NCBI RefSeq assembly: GCF_019880245.1
Contig: NZ_CP082289.1
Location: forward strand, 1-64,000
Length of the DNA: 64,000 bases
Source: Halobaculum roseum
Lineage (GTDB): Archaea > Halobacteriota > Halobacteria > Halobacteriales > Haloferacaceae
Reading direction: 5' to 3'
Made by a program: the position numbers and the translations under genes. Positions 1-8,998 of this stretch are shown in pieces. Below the pieces are notes generated by a model. That model made no database searches. It worked only from the letters and a program-made list of their open reading frames with translations, and was not told where the DNA came from. The first letter of the stretch is position 1, and each line of letters starts with the position of its first letter.

Positions 1-60
1 CTGTCTGACACAGAATTAAGGTGGACGAGCTTCATTGACCGCGTATGACCAGTGCAAAAC

Positions 61-130
61 GTACATTATCGACAAAACTCGCGCAACCTTCAACATCTAC
101 CCAATGTACATTACCTACAAAATGTACAAA
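61..130. repeat. TGTACATTA-type repeats upstream of parA
   Basis: GTACATTA lies at 61-68, TGTACATTA at 105-113 and TGTACAAA at 123-130, all just before the parA start. Another exact TGTACATTA lies at 1555-1563, just after the second gene of the pair. TGTACA is itself a palindrome. Partition operons often carry centromere or operator repeats on their flanks, so a partition-site or autoregulatory role is inferred, not shown. Confidence 0.45.
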
Positions 131-157
131 ATCCACTTCTTACGGGGGTGCTGAGCT

Positions 158-1030
158 ATGAGTGCTGACGAGTTTGAAGGGCTCCCCGGAGCAGCTGTCT
201 CGTTGCTCAAGGGAGGGGTAGGGAAATCCACGATCGCGCTCAACATCGCTGATCGACTCGCTGCTCGTGGCCATGAGACGGTACTATTGGATCTGGATAA
301 GGACGGGCACATGACGACTCAGTTGGGATACGACGATGCGTACGACCGAGATGCGAACCTCGGTGACGCCCTTATCGATGGTGAGGACCCCGAAGACCTG
401 CTTATCGAGACGGACTTCGGCGTTCACCTCCTCCCGTCGAGTAACGAGCTCGAGAATGTTGAGACGAGGCTGAAGGACGAACGGTTCGCAGACGTGAAGC
501 TTCGGCGGAACGTTGTCGATCCGCTCATTCAAAACGGATACGACTACGTGATAATTGATGCCGCAGGCGGCCGTGGGAAACTCTCCGACAACGCCCTCAT
601 CGCCGTCCAGCGCGTCATAATCCCGCTAATCCCGCGTGCTGGCTCGATCAACGGCCTCAATAAGATGATTGAACGCCAGATCTCCCCAATCCGGCAGAAT
701 ATCGGGTTGGATATCCTCGCAGTCACTCCGAATATGATTCGCGAAACAATGGGACAACGCAACGAGCATCGGACTCTCGTTGAAAATCTCAACCGGGAGT
801 TCGGTTCATTCGTCCCCGAGTACGCTCGTGTGGACCCGGAGATCTTCGATGCCCTCGATGATTCGGGACGCACCATCGATAGTATTCCGAAGCCAGGGAT
901 TCGCGAACGGACCGCAATTTCCCGCGCCTTCAAGCAAGGAATGCCGGTCTCGGAGTTCGACGAAGATTGCGACCAGATCCCGAATTTCGATCACTTAGCG
1001 GACCTCGTGGAGGAACACAGCCATGCCTAA
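158..1030 (+). CDS. parA: ParA/Soj-type partition ATPase
   Basis: Protein of 290 aa, likely the motor of plasmid partition: an ATPase that dimerises on ATP and binds DNA non-specifically. The deviant Walker A motif KGGVGKST is at residues 18-25, with the signature lysine at 18. It is followed by LLDLDKDG at about 42-50 and YVIIDAAGG from about residue 129, the Walker B region. There is no long N-terminal DNA-binding domain, so it resembles small ParA types. It overlaps the next gene by 8 nt, so the two are probably translated together. Its place at the window edge leaves open whether a replication gene lies to the left. Confidence 0.88.
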   Translation: MSADEFEGLPGAAVSLLKGGVGKSTIALNIADRLAARGHETVLLDLDKDGHMTTQLGYDDAYDRDANLGDALIDGEDPEDLLIETDFGVHLLPSSNELENVETRLKDERFADVKLRRNVVDPLIQNGYDYVIIDAAGGRGKLSDNALIAVQRVIIPLIPRAGSINGLNKMIERQISPIRQNIGLDILAVTPNMIRETMGQRNEHRTLVENLNREFGSFVPEYARVDPEIFDALDDSGRTIDSIPKPGIRERTAISRAFKQGMPVSEFDEDCDQIPNFDHLADLVEEHSHA

Positions 1031-1508
1031 TGAGGACGACCGTTTCGGGGACGTCGCTGAACAGCTCAAACAAACGGAGGAAGGAGCCGAATCGGATGAC
1101 GACGAACGTACTGACGCCCAGGATGAACCGCAACCGGATGAAGAGATAACTACTGAGGACACAGAGTCGGAGACTGAGTCCATTCCTGAGCAGGATGAGG
1201 AGGATGTGGACGAATCCACCGGTGGACCGGCCTTCTCCTTTGATGAGACCGATATGCACGGCTTCTATGTCCGGGAGGACACGTGGGATGGCGTCACCCG
1301 GATGCGATCATCGGTAACTGCTGCGTGTTCTATGTTTGATGTTCCCGAGTTTGAGGGAAGAGAGTTTCAAGATGCGTGTCTCCGGGTAATTGCGGACCAC
1401 GGTGATGAGGTTGCCCTCCAGATCCTCCGGGAGCGTGGTATCGAAGCCGATGAGGAACGTGTTCAGGAAGTTGTTGAGATGCTGAGCGAGCAAGCTACGA
1501 ACGACTAA
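1023..1508 (+). CDS. Acidic partner protein of ParA (putative ParB/ParG-like)
   Basis: Protein of 161 aa. The first 65 or so residues are very rich in Asp and Glu and look disordered. The C-terminal 90 residues look folded, starting near AFSFDETDMHGFYVRED and ending in a helical segment. No ParB HTH or ParB nuclease motif is visible. The 8-nt overlap with parA suggests it supplies the DNA-binding or adaptor function in partition, but that rests only on gene order. The start is the ATG inside the overlap ATGCCTAA. Confidence 0.6.
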   Translation: MPNEDDRFGDVAEQLKQTEEGAESDDDERTDAQDEPQPDEEITTEDTESETESIPEQDEEDVDESTGGPAFSFDETDMHGFYVREDTWDGVTRMRSSVTAACSMFDVPEFEGREFQDACLRVIADHGDEVALQILRERGIEADEERVQEVVEMLSEQATND

Positions 1509-1793
1509 CATTGGATTTGGCTGATTTTCCTCACCATTCAAATTTTGTGCGCATTGTACATTATGCAGATTGTGTAGCAAGCTATCTGCTTGCAGTCTTG
1601 CGATTATTCTCAGAACCGGGTCCGAACGGCGGTCGCGCAACAGTTGAGACTGGCAGTCTCAATGCATACGGTTCCGCTCGACTCTATTGGTATAGAATTG
1701 GGTAGATACTGGGCGGGATGAAACCGGTGGCGAACATCGCCCGTTTATCTGATCCAACTTATCCGTGAAGGTAGCTGCAACGACCTCTCGGCT
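1509..1793. other. Intergenic stretch downstream of the partition pair
   Basis: About 285 bp between the ParA partner and the convergent RidA-like gene. It holds one TGTACATTA repeat at 1555-1563. A short open frame (1511-1705) begins at a non-ATG codon, has no recognisable domain and is not called. No other structure was seen. Confidence 0.4.
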
Positions 1794-2213
1794 CTATTCG
1801 ATGGCGACGACGGCATCCACGGTAACTGCAGCATCGCCGAGCAGTTCACAGACGCCGATCGTCGTTCGGGCTGGATACGTCTCATCAAAGTACTGCTCAT
1901 AGGCGTCATTCACACGCTCGTATGCATCCATCTCAGCGAGATACAGGGTGAGCTGCAGAACGTCACTCATTTCTTTCCCGTGCCGTTCAAGCTGGGTTTC
2001 GAGGTTTCCTAAACACAATTCGAGCTGACGCACAGGGGATGCATCGCTCGCGATCCGGTCTCCATCCTCCGGCAGTTGGCCTTCGATGAAGAGGAGGTCC
2101 GAATCTCCCGTTTTCTTGCCATAGCCGCCGATAAATTTTGTTCCGTCACGCTGCTTGCGGCTACTCTCACTGGCACGACTTAGCTGTGATTCGGTCACTG
2201 AGTTCGCCTCCAT
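1794..2213 (-). CDS. RidA/YjgF-family protein
   Basis: About 139 aa from the ATG at 2213. The upstream extension of the frame runs into the arsR promoter and is not expected to be translated. The RidA/YER057c/UK114 family is suggested by FIEGQLPEDGDRI near residue 43, the central LGNLETQLERHGKEMSDVLQLTLYL and the C-terminal YPARTTIGVCELLGDAAVTVDAVV. RidA proteins deaminate reactive enamine/imine intermediates, with the conserved Arg binding the carboxylate; PARTTIGV fits that region. It is divergent from the arsenic operon and shares its intergenic promoter region, so arsenic-linked expression is possible. The substrate is unknown. Confidence 0.78.
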   Translation of the reverse strand: MEANSVTESQLSRASESSRKQRDGTKFIGGYGKKTGDSDLLFIEGQLPEDGDRIASDASPVRQLELCLGNLETQLERHGKEMSDVLQLTLYLAEMDAYERVNDAYEQYFDETYPARTTIGVCELLGDAAVTVDAVVAIE

Positions 2214-2329
2214 ATTTTGATTTAGAGTATATTCAAGTATAATGTTTTCCGTCTGTTCTCGATTCTCGAGCACCACCGCACTGTGAGGCGCTTGAGTGAA
2301 CAATACCTCGGCTATACCGCAACAATTAA

Positions 2330-2345
2330 TTGAGAATCTACTCAA
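2330..2345. promoter_or_regulatory. Inverted repeat TTGAG-N6-CTCAA before arsR
   Basis: Perfect 5-bp arms (2330-2334 and 2341-2345) separated by six bases, ending 10 bp before the arsR ATG. A related stretch, GAGTATATTCAAGT, lies at 2225-2238, close to the divergent RidA-like start. ArsR-family repressors bind short dyads overlapping their own promoters, so this is a candidate operator. Confidence 0.45.
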
Positions 2346-2355
2346 GTCGATATTG

Positions 2356-2754
2356 ATGGCACAAACTACAGAACGACTTCGCCGCTATCTCGATGATGAA
2401 CTCGGGGAGTGTCGCAACGAGGATGTTGAGCGCCGCCTCGACGAACTCAGCACCCTCGAAGCAGCACTCGGGACAGCGCAGGTGAACGCTGAACTCGATG
2501 TGCTCTCAGCACTCTCCAACGAGACACGATATACGCTCGTCCGTGTGCTCGTTGCCGCACAAGAGGAACTCTGCGTCTGTGAACTGAATGCGGTCGTCGA
2601 CGTGACCGAGAGCGGGCTCAGCCACGCGCTCTCGAAACTTCTCGATGCAGGACTCGTTTCGGGCCGAAAAGATGGCCGGTGGAAGAAGTACCGTGCAACA
2701 AACCGGGCTGTCGCGCTTATCACTGTCCTCGAGGGGAGCGTGACCGATGAGTAA
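2356..2754 (+). CDS. arsR: ArsR-family arsenic-responsive repressor
   Basis: About 132 aa from the ATG at 2356; an upstream in-frame ATG at 2296 lies within the promoter region. A winged helix spans about residues 50-125. It contains the classic metalloid-binding ELCVCEL segment at the start of the recognition region, with Cys73 and Cys75. The following VTESGLSHALSKLLDAGLV is the DNA-recognition helix and wing. In known ArsR proteins As(III) binding at such cysteines releases DNA. Its last 8 nt overlap the start of acr3, so it is first in a four-gene arsenic operon. Confidence 0.92.
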   Translation: MAQTTERLRRYLDDELGECRNEDVERRLDELSTLEAALGTAQVNAELDVLSALSNETRYTLVRVLVAAQEELCVCELNAVVDVTESGLSHALSKLLDAGLVSGRKDGRWKKYRATNRAVALITVLEGSVTDE

Positions 2755-3913
2755 CGTCGATGCTCACGACCATGGGCCGAACTGCGACTGTGAGAGCTGT
2801 GGCGACCCGCGGTCGATGGACTTCCTCGATAAGTACCTCACCGTCTGGATTCTCGGTGCGATGGCCGTCGGCGTGGGACTCGGATTCGTCGCCCCGTCGG
2901 TAACCCAGCCGATTCAGGACTTCCATCTCGTCGAAATCGGCCTCATCGCGATGATGTATCCGCCGCTGGCGAAGGCTGACTACTCCCAACTGCGGGCCGT
3001 GTTCAGCAACTGGCGTGTGCTCGGACTAAGCCTAATTCAAAACTGGTTGATCGGCCCGACGCTTATGTTCGGACTCGCTGTGATCTTCTTCAGTGGACTC
3101 GTGCCTGGCCTGCCTGCTCGTCCCGAGTTCTTCCTCGGCCTCGTGTTCATCGGAATGGCCCGCTGTATCGCGATGGTCCTCGTCTGGAACGAACTCGCAG
3201 AAGGCTCGACGGAGTACGTGACTGGGCTGGTCGCGTTCAACAGCCTCTTCCAGATCGTCACGTACGGTGTCTACGTCTGGTTCTTCGGGCTATTCCTCCC
3301 GCCACTGCTCGGGATGGAAACGCTCGTCGCGGGCATCGAGACGTTCAATGTGACGCCGATGCAGGTGTTCCAGGCGATCGTTATTTTCCTCGGCATCCCG
3401 TTCATCGGCGGGTTCCTCACGCGGTACATCGGCACGCGAGCCAAGAGCGAGGAGTGGTACGACGAGACGTTGGTCCCCAAGATCGACCCAGTCACGCTCG
3501 TTGCGCTCCTCTTTACGGTCATCGTGATGTTCGCCACGCAAGGCGAGAACATCGTCGCCTCGCCCGGTGACGTCCTCCTGATCGCCGTCCCGCTGACGAT
3601 CTACTTCGTCGTGATGTTCCTCGTCAGCTTCGGGATGGGTAGGGGCATCGGCGCGGATTACTCGACGACGACGGCCATTGGGTTCACCGCCGCCTCGAAC
3701 AACTTCGAACTCGCGATTGCGGTGGCGGTCGCGGTGTTCGGTGTCGGCTCCGGCGTCGCCTTCACCACCGTCGTCGGCCCGCTCATCGAGGTCCCGGTCC
3801 TATTAGCGTTGGTCAACGTGGCGCTGTACTTCCAGCGCAAGTTCGACTGGAGTGGTGCCACAACCGGACAGCTCAGCACCTCTTCCTCCCCACCGCCCGC
3901 TGAAGACGACTGA
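2747..3913 (+). CDS. acr3: Acr3-family arsenite efflux permease
   Basis: Protein of 388 aa with about ten hydrophobic segments. An N-terminal cytoplasmic stretch (HDHGPNCDCESCG) holds His and Cys residues that could bind metal. The Acr3 signature GMARCIAMVLVWNELA carries the conserved thiolate Cys140 in the fourth membrane segment, the residue needed for As(III) export in studied Acr3 proteins. The family uses membrane potential or protons and needs no ATPase subunit. It overlaps arsR by 8 nt, and its stop codon shares one base with the next start (TGATG), showing a tight operon. Confidence 0.93.
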   Translation: MSNVDAHDHGPNCDCESCGDPRSMDFLDKYLTVWILGAMAVGVGLGFVAPSVTQPIQDFHLVEIGLIAMMYPPLAKADYSQLRAVFSNWRVLGLSLIQNWLIGPTLMFGLAVIFFSGLVPGLPARPEFFLGLVFIGMARCIAMVLVWNELAEGSTEYVTGLVAFNSLFQIVTYGVYVWFFGLFLPPLLGMETLVAGIETFNVTPMQVFQAIVIFLGIPFIGGFLTRYIGTRAKSEEWYDETLVPKIDPVTLVALLFTVIVMFATQGENIVASPGDVLLIAVPLTIYFVVMFLVSFGMGRGIGADYSTTTAIGFTAASNNFELAIAVAVAVFGVGSGVAFTTVVGPLIEVPVLLALVNVALYFQRKFDWSGATTGQLSTSSSPPPAEDD

Positions 3914-4398
3914 TGGGGGAGCCACTGATGGTATCACACACAGACACCCTCGGTCCGCTTCGCCTCGGGTTCGTCTGCGTGCAGAACGCAGGCCGGAGCC
4001 AGATCGCCGCCGCGCTCGCCGAAACCCAAGTTCAGGTTCAGATGCGAAGTGACATCGAGATCGTTTCTGGTGGGACCGATCCCGCTGTCGCGATACATCC
4101 GACCGTCATAGAGGTGATGTCTGAGAAAGGCTACGACTTATCTGACCGGTCACCGACGAAGATCACCCGTGAGTCGCTCGAGGCGTGCGATTTTATCGTA
4201 TTGATGGGCTGTGCACTGTCAATCGAGGACCTTCCACCCGGAGTCGTCGTTCGAGACTGGGGGTTTGTCGACCCAGTAGACTCCGATCGGGAGTCTGTCT
4301 GGGCGATCAGTACCGAAATCGAACAGCAGGTGATCGAACTTTTCGACGAGCTGCCGACACAGGCGGAGCGTCGCGCGAACTACGTAACACATGAATGA
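3913..4398 (+). CDS. ArsC-like low-molecular-weight phosphatase (degenerate relay)
   Basis: 161 aa, low-molecular-weight tyrosine-phosphatase fold. The P-loop C-X5-R is CVQNAGRS (Cys22, Arg28), identical in sequence to that of the next gene. A second Cys is present at 100 (LMGCALS). The third Cys expected in thioredoxin-coupled arsenate reductases (GCSADDVC in the neighbour) is missing, replaced by GCALSIEDLPP. It may therefore use another electron donor, act as a phosphatase, or be a diverged duplicate. It overlaps the neighbouring genes by 1 nt (upstream) and 8 nt (downstream). An alternative start is the internal ATG at 3928. Confidence 0.83.
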   Translation: MGEPLMVSHTDTLGPLRLGFVCVQNAGRSQIAAALAETQVQVQMRSDIEIVSGGTDPAVAIHPTVIEVMSEKGYDLSDRSPTKITRESLEACDFIVLMGCALSIEDLPPGVVVRDWGFVDPVDSDRESVWAISTEIEQQVIELFDELPTQAERRANYVTHE

Positions 4399-4831
4399 GA
4401 ACACAGAATCCGAACCGCTGAGAATTGCCTTCGTCTGCGTGCAGAACGCAGGTCGCTCGCAGATGGCCTACGCGCTCGCACAGCGAGAAGTTGAACAGCG
4501 AGGACTCCAGGACGAAATCGAAATCATAACTGGTGGAACACGCCCTGCTGACCATGTCCACGACGAGGTGGTTCGGGCGATGCACGCAGTTGGCATCGAT
4601 ATCTCGGGACGGACACCTCGGGAGATCGCGTTCGAGGAAACACAGGGGAGCGATTACGTCATCACGATGGGTTGTTCGGCCGACGACGTCTGTCCCGCGG
4701 GATGGGCGGGCGAGAACCGTGACTGGAATCTCGACGACCCGGACGGGAAGTCGGCTGCTGAGGTCGGTCGCATCCGCGACGAAATCGAACGACGGGTAAA
4801 CGACCTCTTCGATGAACTCGGATCGACGTAG
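4391..4831 (+). CDS. arsC: Arsenate reductase, thioredoxin-coupled type
   Basis: 146 aa, reduces arsenate to arsenite for export by Acr3. The P-loop CVQNAGRSQ gives nucleophile Cys16 and Arg22. The redox pair Cys95 and Cys101 lies in MGCSADDVCPAG, matching the three-cysteine relay of Staphylococcus-type ArsC. The C-terminal Asp-Pro loop is represented by DWNLDDPDGKS. It is the last gene of the arsR-acr3-arsC-arsC run and overlaps its paralogue by 8 nt. The two paralogues share the P-loop but diverge around the later cysteines. Confidence 0.92.
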   Translation: MNENTESEPLRIAFVCVQNAGRSQMAYALAQREVEQRGLQDEIEIITGGTRPADHVHDEVVRAMHAVGIDISGRTPREIAFEETQGSDYVITMGCSADDVCPAGWAGENRDWNLDDPDGKSAAEVGRIRDEIERRVNDLFDELGST

Positions 4832-4935
4832 CAACCCTCGTCACACCGATCGGTACCTGCGGTGTTGATCTCGTTGTTCTATCTTAGACGCAGATATGAG
4901 GCACTCTTGACCCTGTTTTGGCTCAACACTTGGTA

Positions 4936-6612
4936 ATGTCCCAATCCCCAAAGTCTAACCGAACCGTGTTTCGTCGGATTGCACGGCAGTCACACGTTGA
5001 TTATCCGGTGTATGATTCGACACCACTGTACGATAGAACCTCACTTGCAGGATTGGAATCGGATATTCGCGTTGTCTCGGCGACGTGGTTCAGACACGAT
5101 AGCCACGTCTCAGTCGAGGAGTTCGTCTGTGAACTCCCGCTAGCCTACTTTCGGTTCAACACGCATGACTGCTATGGAGGGCTAACACGCTACGAGATGG
5201 ACACGCTCTTTCGCGTGTTCGTCCTGAAGGAACTTCACGGATGGGACCACGAAACACCCCTGGTCGAGTATCTCGGTTCTCACCCAAAACTCAGTGAGGG
5301 AATCGGGTTGGACACGGTTCCTGATCAGTCGACGCTGTGGCGCAGCTGGAACCAACGCTTCACCACAGACCTTCGCGAAACCGTCGAGACCGCTGCTCGA
5401 ACGATTCTGATTAAGGCTCAGAATGCGGGCGTCGATGTTCCCCATGAACCAGAGCGAAAGCTGCAACACCGCCTCGACGATTCTGACGAGCCGGAACCGG
5501 ACGACCAGACTGTCTTGGACCAGGCGGAGAAGCTCACTGACCACGTCAGCCGCGTCGTCTTCCCAGCGTTCTCGTTGGACCGTGGTGGGGGCTGTGAGAT
5601 CCACGAGAACGCGTACTGGGACTTACAAACGTATCTGGGGCTCCGAGAGAACTTAGCCGCAAATGAAGGCGCTCGCAGCTTCGTCTACGAGTCGACCCGG
5701 AAGAGAACACCACTCGGTCACACCCATCGCGAGCACATTCGAGATCTCTCGATCGAACAGATTCGGGAAATGTATCGGCAGGCTATCGGCCAATTGTTGG
5801 GTGAGGTAGCAGCGACGGAGGAGTTCTTCCGAGCAGGGGTCGTCGCCATCGACATCACCGAAGCCGATCCGTTCACGGGCGACCGAACCGGCCACGAAGA
5901 CGAGATTATCGGGACGAAAGAGCAGACCGACGAGTATGCCTATCAGTGGGCAACGGTCCAGCTGGTCGGGAACGCCGTCCCAATCGTGCTGGACGCGCGC
6001 CCGGTACGGAAAGGCGAGTCACGAAAGGAGATCGTCGAGGACCTGCTGGATTCGGCTGAAGAGCTCGTCCACGTCGATAACTTGCTGATGGACCGAGAGT
6101 TCGACAGTCAGCACGTCTTGGAGAGGATCAGCCAGCGCGGGCTCTCTTACGTCGTTCCGAAGCGGATGCAGACCAGCGAGAAAGCCCAGGCCAAGCGGTT
6201 GCTCCAGCGTGACAAGGATCGGTATGAAACCGACCGGAAACTCCATCTCGGAAAGAACGAGTGGCACCAGACGACGCTGATCTATCGTCGAAAAGAGGAC
6301 TCAGAGCACGACGACCATCGACAGTATTCAGTGTTCATGACGAATTGCGGGAGTGGTCACCTCACGGAGTACGGCGATCGCTGGGAGATCGAGAGCGGGT
6401 ACCGGTCGATCAAGCGGTTCATGGCGGCGACGACGTCGAAAGATTTCGGGCTACGGTTCTTCTACTTCGCATTCGCGTGTCTCCTGTACTCAATCTGGCG
6501 TGCCGTTGATCTGCTTGTACAGGTCGAGTTGACTGGTGAGTACGAACACTCCCCGATGGTGACGGCTGACAACACGCTGACACTGTTGAAGAAAGAGACT
6601 GGAATCGGGTAG
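4936..6612 (+). mobile_element. IS4-like DDE transposase
   Basis: 558 aa from the ATG at 4936; the frame also opens at a TTG at 4918. The catalytic triad is visible as Asp306 (VVAIDITEADPF), Asp386 (LLMDREFDS) and Glu486. The segment YGDRWEIESGYRSIK fits the Y-x2-R-x3-E-x6-K signature of the IS4 group exactly. A C-terminal hydrophobic stretch FYFAFACLLYSIW is typical of haloarchaeal members. I could not find convincing terminal inverted repeats, so the element ends are not given. The frame is intact. It separates the arsenic operon from the recombinase. Confidence 0.85.
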
Positions 6613-7050
6613 TGAGCAACTCTGTTCGGGTTAGCGTGCCGCTAAGTGGCTACGCTGCTGGAAGTCTCGAAAATTTGCCCATGTGATTGAGTATGTGACA
6701 GGAATAGCCGCTTGGAAAGCCATCTGGAGCAGTTTTCGCTGGCCGAATCGGTCAAATTCACGCATCACAGCCCTGCTAAACCCCCTGTAGTCTCAACTGT
6801 TCCCGGCTCAGTTTTGGTATAGCGATATATGGTTTATAGTTGGACGATTTGGCTTATTAGGGCTTGTAATTCCGGAAAACGACACTTTGGGTTGATGCCT
6901 GGTTGGTTGTGATTAGAATAGTAATCACGACCACTTTGAAGTACCCCGGCGCCGTCGGTGAAGCACGAATGCTGCAACCGCCTCACGACGACGCTTCCCC
7001 CAGGGTAGAGGACCCGAGACCGGGGCTGCAGGACGGTGGAGGGCCGGTGA
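6613..7050. other. Non-coding stretch between transposase and recombinase
   Basis: About 440 bp without a convincing gene. It contains AT-rich patches (for example GATATATGGTTTATAG near 6824) and one perfect inverted repeat at 6909-6928, listed separately. The right end of the upstream IS probably lies here but was not identified. Confidence 0.4.
6909..6928. repeat. Inverted repeat GTGATTA-N6-TAATCAC
   Basis: Perfect 7-bp arms at 6909-6915 and 6922-6928 with spacer GAATAG, 122 bp before the recombinase start. A 6-bp spacer between inverted arms is the geometry of many tyrosine-recombinase core sites, but it could equally be a regulator site. No second copy was noticed in the window. Confidence 0.35.
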
Positions 7051-8283
7051 ATGCCTGACCGAGCGCTTTCGACGCCGCTCGACGACAGCTTCGAGCGCTA
7101 CCTCCAAGACAAGGGGAAAGGCCGGGGCGGCGGCGGTGGGAACTATCGACGTAACGCTGCACGCGAGCTCGAACGGTTCGCCGAGTGGGCCGCCGGCGAC
7201 CGCGGCGCCGACGACTGGACCGGGATCGCCGACGACGTCGGCCGCGAGCCGACCTTCGACGATCTCGACGAACGCGTGTTCCGGGAGTACGCCCGACATC
7301 TCGGTGGAGATCGGGGACTCAAGCAGAACACAGTACAAACCTATTACCGCTATATCTCTGCGTGGTGTGGCTGGTGCGTCAACGAGGGATATCTTGAGGC
7401 CCACTACGCGCAGCGAGCGAGTGCGATGGCGCCGCTGCCGGAGGACGACGGCCGCAAGCCCGGCGACCAGCAGGCCTGGACGTCTGAACAGCGCCACGCC
7501 CTCACCCGCCACGTCGACGAACGGGCCCGCGACGCTGTCGAGGCGTACACGACACTCCCAGAGGATACTGACCCCCTCGACAAGCAGCGAGCACGCTACG
7601 CGGCGCTGAAGGCGACTCGTGACCGGGCTCTGGTGTTCGTTCTCGCGTACACAGCTGTCCGCGTCGGCGAACTGCTCCGGGATCCGAACGACCCGCGCCG
7701 GCGCGGCGTCCGCTGGGAGGACCTCTCGCTCGACGACGGGAGCATGGACGTCTACCGGAAGAAACAGCAGTGGGACGCCGCCAGTCTTCCCGATCCGGTG
7801 ATCTCGCCGCTCCGGAGCTATCGCCAGCTGATGGATCCGCCGACGGAGCGCTGGCCGGTGTTTCCGACGTTTGACCAACGGACGCTCGCAGAGCTCGTCC
7901 GGGAAGAGCTAGCCGAACGAGGGGAACGCCCAGAAGCAATCATTGAACGCCGTGCGGAGTACGCTCGCGACCTGCTGCTGGCGCTCGATGTGGACATTCG
8001 GCCGCCGTCGATCACGACGGACGGCGCACGGTCGATTCTCCAACGACTCTCGGAGGCCGCGGAGATCGACATCGACCATCCGAAACACGATTATCTTGCT
8101 CCGCACGGTGGCCGTCGTGGCATGGGCGAGGTTCTGGTCCGGGCATTCGGATATACTGTGGCGGCCCGATATCTCGATAATTCTGAGGAGATGGTTCGTG
8201 AGCGGTACTCGCATATCGAGGCTGGTGAGTTAGGTGATGTCGCTACTGAGGCCCTTGAGGAGATCGATAGTGTACCGCAGTAA
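7051..8283 (+). CDS. Tyrosine recombinase (XerC/D-like integrase)
   Basis: 410 aa. An N-terminal SAM-like core-binding domain (about 10-115) precedes the catalytic domain (about 145-400). Visible catalytic residues are Arg204 (TAVRVGELLR), His352 and Arg355 (PHGGRRG) and the nucleophile Tyr386 (RERYSHIEAG). The Gly-rich insertion near residue 30 is unusual and looks like a linker. It lies next to an IS and the metal genes, so it could drive integration of the island or resolve plasmid dimers. Its target site is unknown. Confidence 0.88.
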   Translation: MPDRALSTPLDDSFERYLQDKGKGRGGGGGNYRRNAARELERFAEWAAGDRGADDWTGIADDVGREPTFDDLDERVFREYARHLGGDRGLKQNTVQTYYRYISAWCGWCVNEGYLEAHYAQRASAMAPLPEDDGRKPGDQQAWTSEQRHALTRHVDERARDAVEAYTTLPEDTDPLDKQRARYAALKATRDRALVFVLAYTAVRVGELLRDPNDPRRRGVRWEDLSLDDGSMDVYRKKQQWDAASLPDPVISPLRSYRQLMDPPTERWPVFPTFDQRTLAELVREELAERGERPEAIIERRAEYARDLLLALDVDIRPPSITTDGARSILQRLSEAAEIDIDHPKHDYLAPHGGRRGMGEVLVRAFGYTVAARYLDNSEEMVRERYSHIEAGELGDVATEALEEIDSVPQ

Positions 8284-8316
8284 CTTATTTCGAGTGAGAG
8301 GGGTAGACCGTCGCGT

Positions 8317-8970
8317 TCACACCGCGTCGACGGTGAACAGCGAGTCGTCGCTGAGGACGACCTGTACCCGGCGGTGCCAGGCGTCAGCGAAAGCCTCTCG
8401 TTGCTGGTCAGTTGCCGATTCGTCGAGAATCCCTTGGAGGTTCCCGATTGCGGGTCCACCGTCAGGAACGTCGCTGACGTGGTAGGTCACTTCGACGGTC
8501 TCGTCCGTGTCGGTTCGCCGGAACCGGAACGTCGGGTCCGCCGTGTCCGGGTCGAACGCGTCGAAGCGCAGGAGGTCGCGGCGGCCGCCATAGCCGCCGG
8601 CGAGCCCGCTGAATCCGTCATCGCCGGTCGCGCCAGTCACGTACGAGATGATGCGGCTCATCACGCCGTACGCGGCATCGTCCTGCGGGCCGGCCGTCTG
8701 GACCTCGATTTCGCTCCGGACTGGATAGTCGTCGGGATACAGGGCGTCGAGCCCGAGCTGGACGATCCGATAGGCACCCGAGGCTGTCGGACAGGAGTGT
8801 CCGGCTTCTTTCACCGCGTCCCGGTAGGTGACGACGAACGGCTCGCCCGGTTCGAGGACGCCGAGGGCCTCCGCGACGGGGTCGCGGATTTCGATCGGGT
8901 CGGCGTCGTAGTCGACCTGCCAATTGGTTCTCGTCTGGGTCGTGTCAGTCGCAGTCGAATTCGATGTCAT
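8317..8970 (-). CDS. FmdE-domain-like protein of the CPG-ATPase operon
   Basis: 217 aa, soluble. The segment EAGHSCPTASGAYRI (Cys near residue 55) resembles the GHxCPG metal-site motif of FmdE-type domains (named after a formylmethanofuran dehydrogenase subunit, but common in metal-related proteins). The rest, including SYVTGATGDDGFSGLAGGYGG, is not recognised. It lies 28 bp downstream of the P1B-ATPase with the CPG motif and on the same strand, so they are probably co-transcribed with the small HMA protein. A metal-carrier or sensor role is inferred from context only. Confidence 0.5.
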   Translation of the reverse strand: MTSNSTATDTTQTRTNWQVDYDADPIEIRDPVAEALGVLEPGEPFVVTYRDAVKEAGHSCPTASGAYRIVQLGLDALYPDDYPVRSEIEVQTAGPQDDAAYGVMSRIISYVTGATGDDGFSGLAGGYGGRRDLLRFDAFDPDTADPTFRFRRTDTDETVEVTYHVSDVPDGGPAIGNLQGILDESATDQQREAFADAWHRRVQVVLSDDSLFTVDAV

Positions 8971-8998
8971 GAGTTGTGGTTGTGATCGTGTCTCGTGG

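Noticed and set aside
1639-6801. 13-bp inverted match AACAGTTGAGACT (1639-1651) and AGTCTCAACTGTT (6789-6801) bracketing the arsenic operon and the IS
   Set aside because: It does not extend past 13 bp on either side, and matches of this length are expected by chance in a 64-kb window.
4832-6900. Terminal inverted repeats for the first transposase
   Set aside because: Comparison of both flanks gave no match longer than a few bases, so element ends were not reported.
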